A stretch of DNA of 64,000 nucleotides from Nymphaea colorata (lineage: Eukaryota; Streptophyta; Magnoliopsida; Nymphaeales; Nymphaeaceae): positions 25,125,716 to 25,189,715 of the forward strand of contig NC_045144.1 of the NCBI RefSeq assembly GCF_008831285.2, read 5' to 3'. Positions 24,857-36,073 of this stretch are shown here, piece by piece. How positions within the stretch are numbered: the first letter of the stretch is position 1; each line of letters begins with the position of its first letter. Position numbers and translations under genes: made by a program. A model generated the notes under the pieces. The model worked only from the letters and a program-made list of their open reading frames with translations, was not told where the DNA came from and ran no database searches.

Positions 24857-25364
24857 CTTGCAAAGTGCTTGTGAGCAAAATGAGCATGAAGAGAAACTTA
24901 TACCTAAATCCTCTTTGGGAACAGCACTAAAACCACTTGGGCATGTTTTCCGACCCTCTTTTATGTTTGTGACTCGAAGAAACTGCACCCTGGTCGAGAA
25001 ATTTTGTTGCTTATTGGTGACGTAAAACCCTCAAGCTAGCCCCTCTATCCCAAGAGGCTTTATTTGTCTGCTTAGGACTTATAACACCCATGAGAATCGA
25101 ATCAATGACTTGGTGCCGTTTCTAACTTTAGATTGTATACTATAGCATTCAGCTTGCAAAGCATGTGTAAGACTAAAATAAGCTTGAAGGGAAGATTGGA
25201 TCTAATGAAAAAGAGCAGTTGAAGTCACTTAGGTGTATTTTCTGACCTCTTTCCATTTATGACTCAAAAACCCGCACTCATGCCTGCTTGTCCGGTGGTA
25301 CAAAACCCATATACACCCATTTCGGGTTATATAAAGGGTTTGATGCCCATGAGAATTGAACTCT
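24857..25364. repeat. Tandem imperfect duplication, about 250-bp unit
   Basis: Copy A (24857-25110) and copy B (25152-25364) share GCTTGCAAAG, GCTTGAAG/GCATGAAG, CACTTGGGCATGTTTTC/CACTTAGGTGTATTTTC, TTATGACTC and CCCATGAGAATNGAA in order. No coding capacity was recognised. Confidence 0.7.
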
Positions 25365-25369
25365 TCTAT

Positions 25370-26671
25370 ACACACATAGAAAATGAGTTCCAGCAAGAAC
25401 TTGGAAAATGTGTTTGTTGTTGAGATCTTGTTAGAACTGTTGAGATTTCCTTTAAGACCCAGGAATAATTTTTCGGAGGGGGTGTCGGTATCCGAACCCG
25501 CCGCGTTTGCATGCGATCAGGGAAACACAAGCAGAAAAACACACACAAAGTCTAGACTGCAATACTAGGTGGCAGGAACTATCCATGTACATAGATTCAG
25601 TACTCCTTTTGAGGAGTATATACTCAATGTCTGTGAAAAACAATTTTCTTAAAGAACACCATCCATGCTTACAAGCTTTACTCTGCAAGCACTTTTTCTT
25701 GGTAAAGTTACATCAAGCAATCAACTTTCTTTAAAGCATGCCACATATGTTTACAAGTTTACTTTGGCAACCCTTTTTAGCCAGTAAAGTCATGCCAAGG
25801 GAGAAGAAGTCCAAGCAATGAAAGCTCCCTCATCTGCTTTTCCACAGTAAGTTCAAAGTTCAAACCCTAGAAAAGAGAGAAAATTGATTGTTTTTTGCCC
25901 ATTCATGGGCAAGCATTACAACTGAAGCTCTTTCCCTGGTGGCAACATGTGGGGAACAAGGGGACCCATCACATTATGAATTCAAAATCACAGCCAGGGA
26001 GGCTCCTCCATTAAAAGGGATGCTGCCATTGGAGGGAAGCTTCCTGACAAGCAAGGGAAAGGTTATTTTATCAGCAAGTTCAATTGTTCTGCAATTCTCT
26101 CCTCTTAAATGTGTACTGTATCTGTCACATTCAAAGACAGTTTTTCTTCTGCTTTTGCCCTTTTCTCTGCTGATATTCAATGTGGGGATGCTGGTTTTTC
26201 TCTTCTTCTCACAGCTTCTTGTTTGTGATCTTCCTTGGTGGGTGAGAGAACACCAAACCTTTTTCATGATCTTCCTTTGAATTTAAAAAATGTCTCTGCA
26301 ACTGCATATCCAGATAAAGGATAACAGGACCATCTTGGTTGGTGCAGCACATGGGTTCAGACCCTCTTTTCTTCTAAGATATTAGGAATCCTTTAGGTGA
26401 AGGAGGGGATGGTGGTATCTTTTTTGTAGCAGTGGATGTCATATGGCCACTCATAAGTTTTGTCCTGTTGAAGAAGACGAATGGGATATTCTTAAAAAGT
26501 AGGAAATGGCAGAAAATGCTGGGTTGTGGTTGGGGTCATCCCTCTGTGGCCAAGGTTAAAACAGTTTCACAGTTCAAGGAATGCCTGCATCTTGATCAAC
26601 TCATTCTGCTGTAAAAACCAACAGAGTCGATTTGTCGGTGGCATGGCACGCGAACGATCGCAAGAGGCATA
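25370..26671. other. Intergenic, no gene supported
   Basis: Less AT-rich than its surroundings. A 130-codon open stretch at 25888-26280 starts from a non-AUG-like context and has no recognisable domain, so it is not called a gene. Confidence 0.35.
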
Positions 26672-26679
26672 CTCAAGAA

Positions 26680-26832
26680 CAGTGGCGGAGGCACGTGTGG
26701 GCTGGTAGGAGCGATTGCACACACGAGATATTCAAATCTCTGTAACTCGCAATTATTTGTGTACAGGCGTCCATTAAAGCTCAAATGTTCAACTGTTGTT
26801 GTTGGTGCCAAAAATTTCTAGCTCTGCCGCTG
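26680..26832. mobile_element. CAGTGGCGGAGC-family hAT MITE, 153 bp, with target duplication
   Basis: Starts CAGTGGCGGAG and ends CTCTGCCGCTG, short inverted ends that fit the hAT YARNG rule. The flanks CTCAAGAA (26672-26679) and CTCAACAA (26833-26840) match at 7 of 8 positions. Confidence 0.72.
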
Positions 26833-27581
26833 CTCAACAATGTCAACTTAAGTGTAAAATGCCTATTTAATTTACTATGGTAGTTATAAAAATGAAGCTA
26901 AACACATCTTAACAATCATTTTTATGTAAATTTTCTGTTTATCGTACTTTAATTGGTAGATGGCATGATATGTGAGAAATTTTTGACGCAAATACGAACT
27001 TCCTAGAGAAACTGCGGATTAATATATAGTTGAGATCACATTAGACCTTGAAGGTAAATGCTTCAATTTTTTTACTATATTAAATTGATGAATCTGAAGT
27101 ATGTAAATAAAATAATTGTTGAAAATATATCTGCAGTGAGAGAGAGAGAGAAAGATTCGTTAGGTAGGCACTCAACTGCAGCGGAAGCATAAAAATCCGG
27201 TGTCATGTCCATTTCACTAAGATTTCAGGTTTCCACTTTTAAGGCTTTTTCTTTTCACAATTTTATGGGCCATCCCGTTGTGGAACTGTGAATGTCGACC
27301 ATGTGATTCTGTTCACTGCCAACCTTTTTTTTCCTTCGATATAATATAAATATATTATGATATCATGTTAATATAATATAATATAATATTGCCAATTGAA
27401 TATTGGGTTCTCAGAAGCAACTGAATGTTTGGCGCTCAAAACCATGAAAAGAAAAGAACAGTTCTCTCTCTCTAGGTGTTATTTGTGCTTGCAGACTGCA
27501 GAGTGAAGAAGACACCAAATACTTATTTTGCTATGCTCCATTAAAGCCTACCGGTTCAACTGCACTGGCTAACCCCCAGTG

Positions 27582-28283
27582 CAGTGGCCAATCACAAGGG
27601 GGCTTGTGTGGGCAATTGCCCACACAGATGCACATGAGTTACTATTGATGCATTTCAGCCATTGAATTTTCAAAAGATTTATCCTTTGAATAGAAACTTT
27701 TGGCTTCTGTCGAACTTAAGTCCAATTCATTAATATTAAGTGCGGACCACATGTCCTTTCGGTAGAAAAAAGGCTCAATGCTTGAGTGTTCATAATTTTT
27801 CACTACATTTTTGAGTGATATGGACCCAAAATGATATCATTTATAGGATGGAGAAACTTCAAATTTTGAATCAAATCTATGCATACTCTCTCTCATTGGA
27901 CCTCACTTTTGGAGTCGCTTCGGAGATCCAGTTGTAAAAATATGTGCATTTTAATCTCTTAACATTTCCATAATCTTTTTATTTTCTTTCTTTTAAAAAT
28001 CTTTGTTTTTTTAACTTTTTATCAAAGATATTTTAGTCATTACACATCTTTATGGTAAACAGTTTTGATGTCTTTGAGCTTGTAGTGAAATCAACTTATG
28101 AGAAGAAACATCATCAAGATGTTGCTGGGGAGCTTTTAGTGGCATTCAATACATTTAATTTCCTTAGAGCATTTGTATATATAACTATTAAATATATCAA
28201 AACATTAATATATATATTAAATTAACTTTATAAGACTAGTGTGGGCAACTGCCCGCACCAGCCACCATATGGCTACGCCATTG
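27582..28283. mobile_element. CAGTGG/TGTGGGCAATTGCCCACA-family element
   Basis: Starts CAGTGGCCAATCACAAGG and ends GGCTACGCCATTG. Near each end is the palindrome GTGTGGGCAATTGCCCACAC or a variant, also present at 31333-31350 and 56123-56140. No target duplication was seen. Confidence 0.5.
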
Positions 28284-28745
28284 CTTGCTGGATTTAGAGA
28301 TCTTGATCCACCCATAGTGTGAAATGCAGGATATTATGTCTGCTGTTGTGGGGTATTTCATCTAATTTTCAAGTTTTTATAATAATATTTTTGTCCTCTC
28401 TCTCTCTTCTGAGACGGGGAGAGAGAGAGAGAGAGAGAGAGGTGCAGGCAGACAGACAGTCTGCATTGAGATCGCCATTGATAAGCTCGAAGAAGTACGG
28501 GCGGAGGTCACAGGCGAAGGCTTTTAAAAAAATGACAGGTCGGTGTGGTGGGACTGCGCAGGGCGAGACGAGGGGCAGGCAAAACTCCAAGACCATTGCT
28601 TTGTACAGACTCCTAAAAAACCTCAATCAACGTCTAATTTGACCGGACTTAGGGATCCACCACCAGATAACGCGCTTTCACGCCACGCCCTCCCCTCTCA
28701 CCCGGTCAACATGCATCTTTCTTCTCACTCAATAATTTACTTACA

Positions 28746-28812
<67 letters not shown>

Positions 28813-31785
28813 ATGTTGAAGTTAATTCAATCTAAATAAACACGTAGGTTGAATATATATATATATATATCATATGTACACTATATATATATAAAAAAAT
28901 TAATATGTGTGTTGATTTTTTTGTTTTATGAGTCTTTTAAAGATTTTTTGGAACCACTTTTTTACCAATCTACTTAATCATTTGCATCGATTGATTGTTG
29001 AGGATCTGATTGGTGTAACTTGATTTCATGTTATAGTTAGTTAATACGGTTTTAAACTGTTTTATTGTACACACAAAAAAAGACTCTAAAAATTGAAATA
29101 AATCAATTTTTTCAATATCAAAAACGTAATTCAAGTATCTGTTCTTAAAGAATGTTCATGAACTGTTTCACAATGTTAAATTTGTGAGAAAAAAAGAAAC
29201 TGAAATTTCGTGAGAATGAAGATCAGAATGAATCATTATATTTCAGTTTGTCATTTACTAGTGATACAAGACTATCTCGGAAACACATTTTGTTCAAAAG
29301 AAAGTTAGTTTGATACATTTTGAATAAGGTCTAACGTATATATACCAAAAAAAAATCATGCACTGTTTTAAATATTGATTTAAAATTTTTATACTATTTT
29401 TACAAAGAAATAAAAGTTATATAAAATAACTAAGAAATGCAGAAAATCTTAAAATATTTTTTAAAATAATAACAGCCGGCATGCTGCACCTATCACATAG
29501 ACAGGTACCAAATCGAATCGGTTACCATCGAATCCAAACTCGGTAGCAACGAAGAACGTCTCGGATTATTTGTCTGATCCAATTAGTACACGGATCTCTA
29601 CTTACTAGACCCGGATCTCGCTTGAATTCTTAATATCATATATTTTGCCTTCATCGATGATGCATAATATGCGGCCAAAGTGATCTCCATCAGGCTCACA
29701 TGTGGTCTGTTTTTATGTTAGGTCCAGACCCAGATGCAACTCGTTTCATGAAATCAGAGTAACCCGACCCGACCCGTTTTTGGATTCCGTGCACCAAACT
29801 TCGGGTCGTACCAACTGAAAAGAAAAAGCTGATCCACACAACATCAAATCCAAAGATCCTCCCATGCTTGGGTTCCTATTCATGGGACCCACCCTTGGGC
29901 CCCACTTGATCAACTCATTACACATTTTTTAGCTACTATTAATGGGACCCACTTTTTTTAAGTGGCTAGTCATAAGTCCCATGGGTATTTTAGTAAGATC
30001 TTTCTGTCATTTATTTGAACCCATTGAGATATTGTATAGTTGGCAAACTCTTGACTCGGACTTGCATACACCGATGATGATCGGGTTATCGGGTCAGCGC
30101 GTTGGCTCGTCGACTCGTCGAGTTTTAAAATAACCTGAATTTAGTGAGTCATGATGAGTCAGGCCAAGTAAGGGGAGAGTTGGACCAAGCTTTTCTCGTG
30201 GTCAAGCTTTCTAGCGACCCGAAATCGAATTGACTTCGGTGATTTTTGGACAAACTTGGCAAGCCCGCGAACTACTCATTTGGATATTTGTAGCTCGAAA
30301 TTAATCCAAACTATTTAATTTTACTTGATTTATTTGTTTTCTAATTCAGTTTCATTATATCTTTTAGAGTTATTATTAATTAACTTAATGCTTTTATTTG
30401 TTTCATTTGTTTTTTTAAATATTTTTTTTAATTTTTTATGTTATTTTGTATATAGATATATATATTAATTTTCTAAACTTACCACAAGAAGCCCACTATT
30501 GACCCTCCTCATTCATGGGATTAATTAATTTTAAGTTCTAATTTGGGTGAATTGGCCAATTCATGAATTTCTAGAATCGAATCAATTTGGTACCAATTCG
30601 ATTTGATTCGACCGATTCAGAATTTCAGAACAATTCTCAAAAAAATTATTTATTTTATAATTTCGGCCAAGAATGGGACCCACAATGTGGCTTCTGAGGT
30701 GAAATGACGCCTCAATTCATGCCACACTTGTTCCTTTTGTATGGCTGTGTTGTTCGTTTTCAAAGACTACGGCCACAAAAAGGGCACCTTATAAACTCTC
30801 AAAATATAAAATTTATTATGGAAAAATATAAAATTTACTATGGTAAAAAAGATAATGAATAAGGATGATAAGAAATGAGAAAAAGAAAAAATTTCCAGCA
30901 AGGGACTGACAATTTGGCTGGTATTCAAAAATAAGCTTTGCATTTTCCCAGTCTCCCCATCCGTGGCTTAATTCTTTTTTAAGTTTTAATTTCTAGGGAT
31001 ATTGCCCGTTGTCTCTACGTTTCGTTGCTGCCTTGGAATTAAAGGAGAGTAGCGCCCATGAGACAGTTTACAGTTTACTGAATCGGTAAGCAGTGGCTCG
31101 GCCGATTCAATTCGCAGTCTTACATTTACAGCACCAATTCAAACACAAACTATTGAACTTTTTGTCAATTTGTTGCGAACAGAAATTGAAGTTCCCAAAA
31201 AGTTAAAACTGCAGATAGGCGGAGCTTTGGTTGCAGATCAAGAACTTTAAACGAATGCCAAACAGGGTCTTGGTTATGAGAACTAAAACTTATGTAGGGT
31301 GAAATGAAGGGCGGGGACAGGTATGGGCACTGTGTGGCAATTGCCCACACGGATCAACAAAGCATGTTTGTTTTCATATTGATACTTCAGAATATTTTTC
31401 GGGTTTATGTATGAGTGCATGTTAAAAATTTTTAAATTTATAACTAGTGCCCCTTAGCTAGAATTTTCTAGTTCGGCCCTCCGGTGAAATTGATTCTTGT
31501 CTCGATCAAGTTTGATAAATATAAAATTTAGTCCCCTCTACTTCAAATAACAAGGCTGATAATCTTGATAACTTTTTTGTTAACTAGCTCAAGTATTTAT
31601 ATAGTTGTCCCATATTTCAAACCAAATTTATGTATTGTCTAAGAACTTGGAAGAAGTGAGGGGGTTAATTCAATGCAGTAAAATTGAAGTTTATTGTACT
31701 TTTTCTTGTTAGGATGGATCTCAAAGATTTTTACAAATTGTAGGCCAGCCAATGTGCCATTAGTGATGGAAGGTTTTCCTTGGAG
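28284..31785. other. Intergenic, 3.5 kb, repeat debris
   Basis: (GA)n near 28417-28441, (TA)n at 28750, scattered GAATCG and GATCC words (29500-29800, 30540-30620) and one CAATTGCCCACAC palindrome near 31339. A GC-richer patch at 28440-28640 has coding-like composition but no recognised domain. Confidence 0.4.
28750..28809. repeat. (TA)n microsatellite
   Basis: A 60-bp uninterrupted TA run, followed by shorter TA runs near 28854-28870 and 28882-28892. Confidence 0.97.
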
Positions 31786-31835
31786 TAAGGGCGGAGCCAA
31801 GGTAGGGCCCGCTTGGGCCTTGGCCTCACCTCAAC

Positions 31836-31875
<40 letters not shown>

Positions 31876-31985
31876 TGAAAAAATCATATAAAAAAATTTG
31901 AAAAATGATATTTCGGTCCTAATCAAAATTTAAAAACTTTAATTCGGCCTTTTTCATGAAAAATTTTTTGGTCTTTATGCCTTTG
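31786..31985. mobile_element. CAGGGGCGGAGC-family hAT-like MITE
   Basis: Starts TAAGGGCGGAGCCAAGG, with a (TA)n(GA)n tract inside (about 31836-31875), and ends ATGCCTTTG. The flanks are only weakly alike. Confidence 0.5.
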
Positions 31986-32340
31986 CTTTAGGCTATCTAG
32001 AAAGGAAAACAAATGCACATCTTGTGGGTACATTTCAGTTACATGATTCAAGGGAAGATCGAAATGATATGGCCAAGAACCGGAAGTCATCTCAAAATGC
32101 AAAAGGCGTTCATCTTTGCTCTTAATTGAGGGTTTTGTGGTTCAAACTTCAAATCACACTGGAGGACAAAGGAAAAGACAAGAATGTATCCAGTAGCTCA
32201 TGCTCGATGGTATTTGCCAAATAGACTTATTAATGATACTTGTTTGCGCCCTACCACCTAAGCTATGAATTTGTTCTTGAGCTACACTAAGATCCAAGTA
32301 TGACGCTTCAATGGCCTTCCAATGAGCGCATAACAGATGC

Positions 32341-32936
32341 CGCATTCGGTCCTTGGTGGGCCCTGCATAATGATGCAGAAAATGCCAGTATCAGATCTAG
32401 AAATTTTTAGCTAAGGAGCACTAATACGTCAATTGTATCTTTTAAGGAGCAACCAATATGTAAATAAGTAATTTATGTGGCCTTATCTGAGAAATTGCCC
32501 GCACAAGCCCACATGTTTACCAATTTGGCCAAATGGTGGTACTCAATGTGTTGTGCCTTGCGCTTCTTATCAAGCACCTTTTTGTAAACCCAACATTGCC
32601 ACCCACAATTCCTCGCTCAAAAACCCAATTTGACCGCATCATTTCAAAAGTTTAGTCTTGTATCTAAGATTGTGAAGAATCTTAAGGGATGAGGTCGTTA
32701 AGTGATTCTTTGACTTGGTTCTTAACCATTTTAAGGCTAAAACCAAGGTGGGTTGAAATTCGCCAATCTGGGTCGTGACTATAATAACCCGACCCACTCC
32801 TGCGTTCGGGCTCCTTATTCGACAGATCTGACCTACGCCCTTTCAGTTTCGGCTCCAACCTCAAAAAACTAGGAACCAAGATAACCATCTATTCAATAAT
32901 CTCATTTATACATGACTAAATTTTTTGGGTGTTACA
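32341..32936 (-). mobile_element. Possible LTR fragment (minus strand)
   Basis: On the minus strand, TGTAACACCCAAAAAATTT begins at 32936, an LTR-like start, followed by ATGTATAAATGA. GTTAC precedes it on that strand. No matching other end was found, so the left limit is arbitrary and the copy is probably truncated. Confidence 0.35.
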
Positions 32937-33552
32937 GTAACGTTGACCATACATACAACTTTAATATTGGATTTGCTTGCACCATTTTGATTCTGGTTGC
33001 TCTCAAGAACCTTCAACCTAACCCTAGATCAAGACACTGACTGTTCATAGTCCACAATTCATTGAACAATGAAAAAATCCAAGAAATAACTGACATGAGC
33101 TATAGATATCTTGACTTGGGTACCATCAAAAGTGAAGTTTTTCACAAGAAACATGATCACCCATTGAAATAAGGACGCCCCAAAATAACGGCCAAAATAG
33201 TTTGCAGGGCCTTTGTGTTTGAATGCGTTCACATAAATTCCTTCCTCACAAGAAAGTTCCTCGCACATTAACTCCATCCCTTGCCCATAAATTGCTCTAA
33301 TATTTAAGGGCATTCAATACCTCTTACTATTGCTCTTGTTGGGACGCTGGGAAGGCCTATCCCAACTGCTGCCCAGAAAAGTTTATCTCAAGAAAAATTT
33401 TTTCATTTGGAAACTAGTGAACAACTTTTTTGAAAAGTGGGAATCACTTTTCTGGGTTTCATGACATGAGTCCCCCTTTTTGTGGGAAAGGCTTAAGGTG
33501 GCCCTCCAAGAAAACTTTCTTGAGGTTTTGTTTCTCTACTGCTTTAGGTTAT

Positions 33553-33760
33553 ATCTTCTAGGGAACTTCTTTCTCGCCCAAGTTTTATAGGAAAAGCGAG
33601 CTACATCTTCTAGGGAACTTCATTCTCACCCAAGTTTCATAGGAAAAGCGAGCTACATCTTCTAGGGAACTTCATTCTCGCCCAAGTTTCATAGAAAAAG
33701 CGGGCTACATCTTCTAGGGAACTTCATTCTCGCCCAAGTTTCATAGAAAAAGCGGGCTTT
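33553..33760. repeat. 52-bp minisatellite, 4 copies
   Basis: Units begin at 33553, 33605, 33657 and 33709 with ATCTTCTAGGGAACTTC, and include CGCCCAAG and AAAAGCG. The last two are most alike, suggesting recent expansion at the right end. Confidence 0.93.
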
Positions 33761-33825
33761 TCTTAGGAGACAAGATTCACAAATTAGAAGGGCTATTCGT
33801 GTTGTTTAGGCAAGGTGGCGTATTG

Positions 33826-34003
33826 CGGTGGCGGAGCCAAGATTTTTCATCAGCGGGACACTTGTGTAGGTGACACAACTTTGGTGTGGGCACTGCATAT
33901 AGATTTAAAGTCATAACAATGTAAGATTAACATACTATAATGAGATTTTTGATGGGTTGGCATAGGCAGTAGCCTACCCCAACCAACAAGTAGCTCCGCT
34001 GCT
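33826..34003. mobile_element. CAGTGGCGGAGC-family hAT MITE, 178 bp
   Basis: Starts CGGTGGCGGAGCCAAG and ends TAGCTCCGCTGCTG. The flanking octamers GCGTATTG and ACGCGTTG differ only by transitions, two of them at a CpG step, which fits an old methylated target duplication. Confidence 0.55.
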
Positions 34004-34622
34004 GACGCGTTGTAGCCATGTCTTCAACTCGAATCTTAAAAGTTGCTATCCTAATGATATTGAGAAATGTTGATCTTGAGATTATGAATACCTTTATGAA
34101 ACCATGTCCCCATCTTTGCATTGATTTCGGTCTCAATTCTTAGGGTGAGAAAAAGAAAGGGAGACATTTGAACCAACATCCTCTTAGAGTGTTTGATAAA
34201 AATAACATTGTGTTTCACAAAGGTTCATAAAAGTTGAGAAAGGGCCTTTTGGCCTTTTCACTCTCCTAAAGTTTAAACCACATACAGGTGCCCTGTTAAA
34301 AGCAGTCCTTTGTTTGGTAGTTTCCAAGGAAAAGCGAAAAGGTTGGTATCAGAAAATTTAGAAAAGAAGTGCTACCTTTTTCTGAGATTAAGGTCCAAAC
34401 GGTACAGCCAAGGGAAAAATTTTCCATCATATAAAAATCCAAATGTCATATGACTCACAGCGTGGTTTCTCATAAACAGTAAAAAACAAAGTACCCTTCA
34501 CCCTCAAATTTTCATTTATTTTATAACAATTTAAAAAGTTTCCAAACTTTAAAAAAATAATAAATATAAAATATATGTAATAAAAAACATTGACCCACAC
34601 AGTTGGTACGTTTCACTTCCTG

Positions 34623-34630
34623 CTATATAG
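34623..34630 (+). promoter_or_regulatory. TATA-like box of the LRR gene
   Basis: CTATATAG lies 220 bp before the LRR start codon. It is followed by a CT-rich leader with a (CT)n tract (about 34676-34693) and an (AGA)n run just before the ATG, both common in plant 5' UTRs. Transcription would start near 34655. Confidence 0.5.
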
Positions 34631-34843
34631 TCCTCTTGCTCTCAACAGACGAACCAGATGATCCGTTCACGTGAATCTCTCTCTCTCTCTCTCGCAGAGT
34701 AAACACGGCACTCTGATAACGATGGCTGCGTCTTCACTCTCATGAGGCCACGCTCCCTTCAATTCACCTCCTAAAGTCTCAAGCAATCAATCAACAGAAG
34801 AGAAGCAGAGTAGCAGCAGCTACCGGAAGAAGAAGAAGAAGCA

Positions 34844-36073
34844 ATGGTGACCGTTAAGAGCCTTGTGGCTCTGTTCTCCCTCCTCCCCCTGTTCTTTACG
34901 ACAATGGCGCAGCCATTTCCGTTGCACCAACAAGACCTGGAGTCTCTAAGGGAGATCCGGCGCAATTTGGACGACCTCCCGGGCTCCGACTTCTTCTCCT
35001 CCTGGGATTCCACGGGAGCAGACCCATGCTCCTCCTTCGCCGGTGTCGTCTGCCAGCCGGACGTGGGAGGTGGCCTTTACCAGAGGGTCCAGTCCCTCAA
35101 TCTGGGCACCGGGCTGGCGGGTTCCCTCGGCCTTACTGGCTCCCTGAGCCCGGCGCTCGGCAACCTCACGGCATTGCTCCAGCTGGTGGTGTACCCCGGC
35201 AATGTCTCCGGCGACATCCCCGACTCCATCTGCAATTTGCAGTCCCTTCAGTACCTTGAGATCACGAGCAATAGCATCTCCGGCCGCATTCCGGCATGCC
35301 TGGAAAATCTACAGAGCCTTCACACCATAGATCTCGGATACAACAATCTCCACGGGCCGATTCCAGCGAATCTGTCGTCGTCTTCCATGGCACTCAGAGT
35401 ACTGATCCTCACGTCGAATTTCCTTTCCGGCCCGTTGCCGAATTTCGACGCTCAGTTCTTCCACATTGACATCAAGAAAAACCTTTTCACCGGGTTTCTT
35501 CCCCGGTTTCCGGCCTCACTCCGGTACCTATCAGCGTCGCAAAACCGGTTGTCCGGCCCGCTGACGAATCTCGTCCCCCTTCCCCAATTGAGCTTCCTAG
35601 ACATGAGCATGAATGACTTCAATGGCAGCATACCAACAGCCTTATTCAGCTACGACATATCGTCTCTGCTCCTGCAGAGGAACAACCTCTCCGGCCAGAT
35701 CCCTAGCATGAGCCAGCGAGCGAACCTCGCCGCCGCCACCGTCGACCTCAGTCACAATAACCTCACCGGCGAGTTGCCGGTGGGTCTCGCCGGCGTCGAG
35801 AACCTGTTCCTGAACAACAACAGGTTCACCGGGCCGGTCCCCGTTGAGTTCGTCAACAATGTCTACGGTGGGAGCCTGAAGACACTGTATCTGCAGCACA
35901 ACTACCTGACGAGCTTCCCGGTGCCGCCGGGCGGCGGCGCCGGGCTGCCGGAATCGGGCTCGCTTTGCATATCCTACAACTGTATGGATCCGCCCGTTAG
36001 GCCACCCTGCCCCGCAAGCGCCGGGAAGCAGCAGTCGAGGCCGGTTAATCAATGCCCGGCATATAACGGCTAG
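34844..36073 (+). CDS. Secreted leucine-rich-repeat protein, single exon, no kinase
   Basis: An uninterrupted 409-codon frame. Residues 1-22 form a signal peptide (hydrophobic VALFSLLPLFF, then TTMAQ). An LRR N-terminal domain follows (LESLREIRRNLDDLPGSDFF, paired with DPCSSFAGVVC). About ten plant-type LRRs run from roughly residue 85 to 340 (LQYLEITSNSISGRIPACL, VDLSHNNLTGELPVGLAG). The tail is Cys-containing (LCISYNCMDPPVRPPC and PVNQCPAYNG). There is no transmembrane helix or kinase domain, so the product is probably apoplastic or cell-wall associated. Layout, length and tail match the small angiosperm LRR family that includes Arabidopsis At4g03010 and At1g03440; their role is poorly known and none is assigned here. 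The start has good context (GCAATGG). The coding sequence is far richer in GC than its flanks, as is common for such intronless genes. Confidence 0.92.
   Translation: MVTVKSLVALFSLLPLFFTTMAQPFPLHQQDLESLREIRRNLDDLPGSDFFSSWDSTGADPCSSFAGVVCQPDVGGGLYQRVQSLNLGTGLAGSLGLTGSLSPALGNLTALLQLVVYPGNVSGDIPDSICNLQSLQYLEITSNSISGRIPACLENLQSLHTIDLGYNNLHGPIPANLSSSSMALRVLILTSNFLSGPLPNFDAQFFHIDIKKNLFTGFLPRFPASLRYLSASQNRLSGPLTNLVPLPQLSFLDMSMNDFNGSIPTALFSYDISSLLLQRNNLSGQIPSMSQRANLAAATVDLSHNNLTGELPVGLAGVENLFLNNNRFTGPVPVEFVNNVYGGSLKTLYLQHNYLTSFPVPPGGGAGLPESGSLCISYNCMDPPVRPPCPASAGKQQSRPVNQCPAYNG

Noticed and set aside
25888-26280. 130-codon open stretch
   Set aside because: No recognisable domain, a hydrophobic tail of low complexity, and no splice or promoter signals.
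34341-34352. TGGTATCAGA, like a retrotransposon primer-binding site
   Set aside because: Only ten bases match and no LTR end precedes it.
34771-35013. Minus-strand open frame opposite the LRR start
   Set aside because: Antisense shadow of a GC-rich coding exon with no domain.
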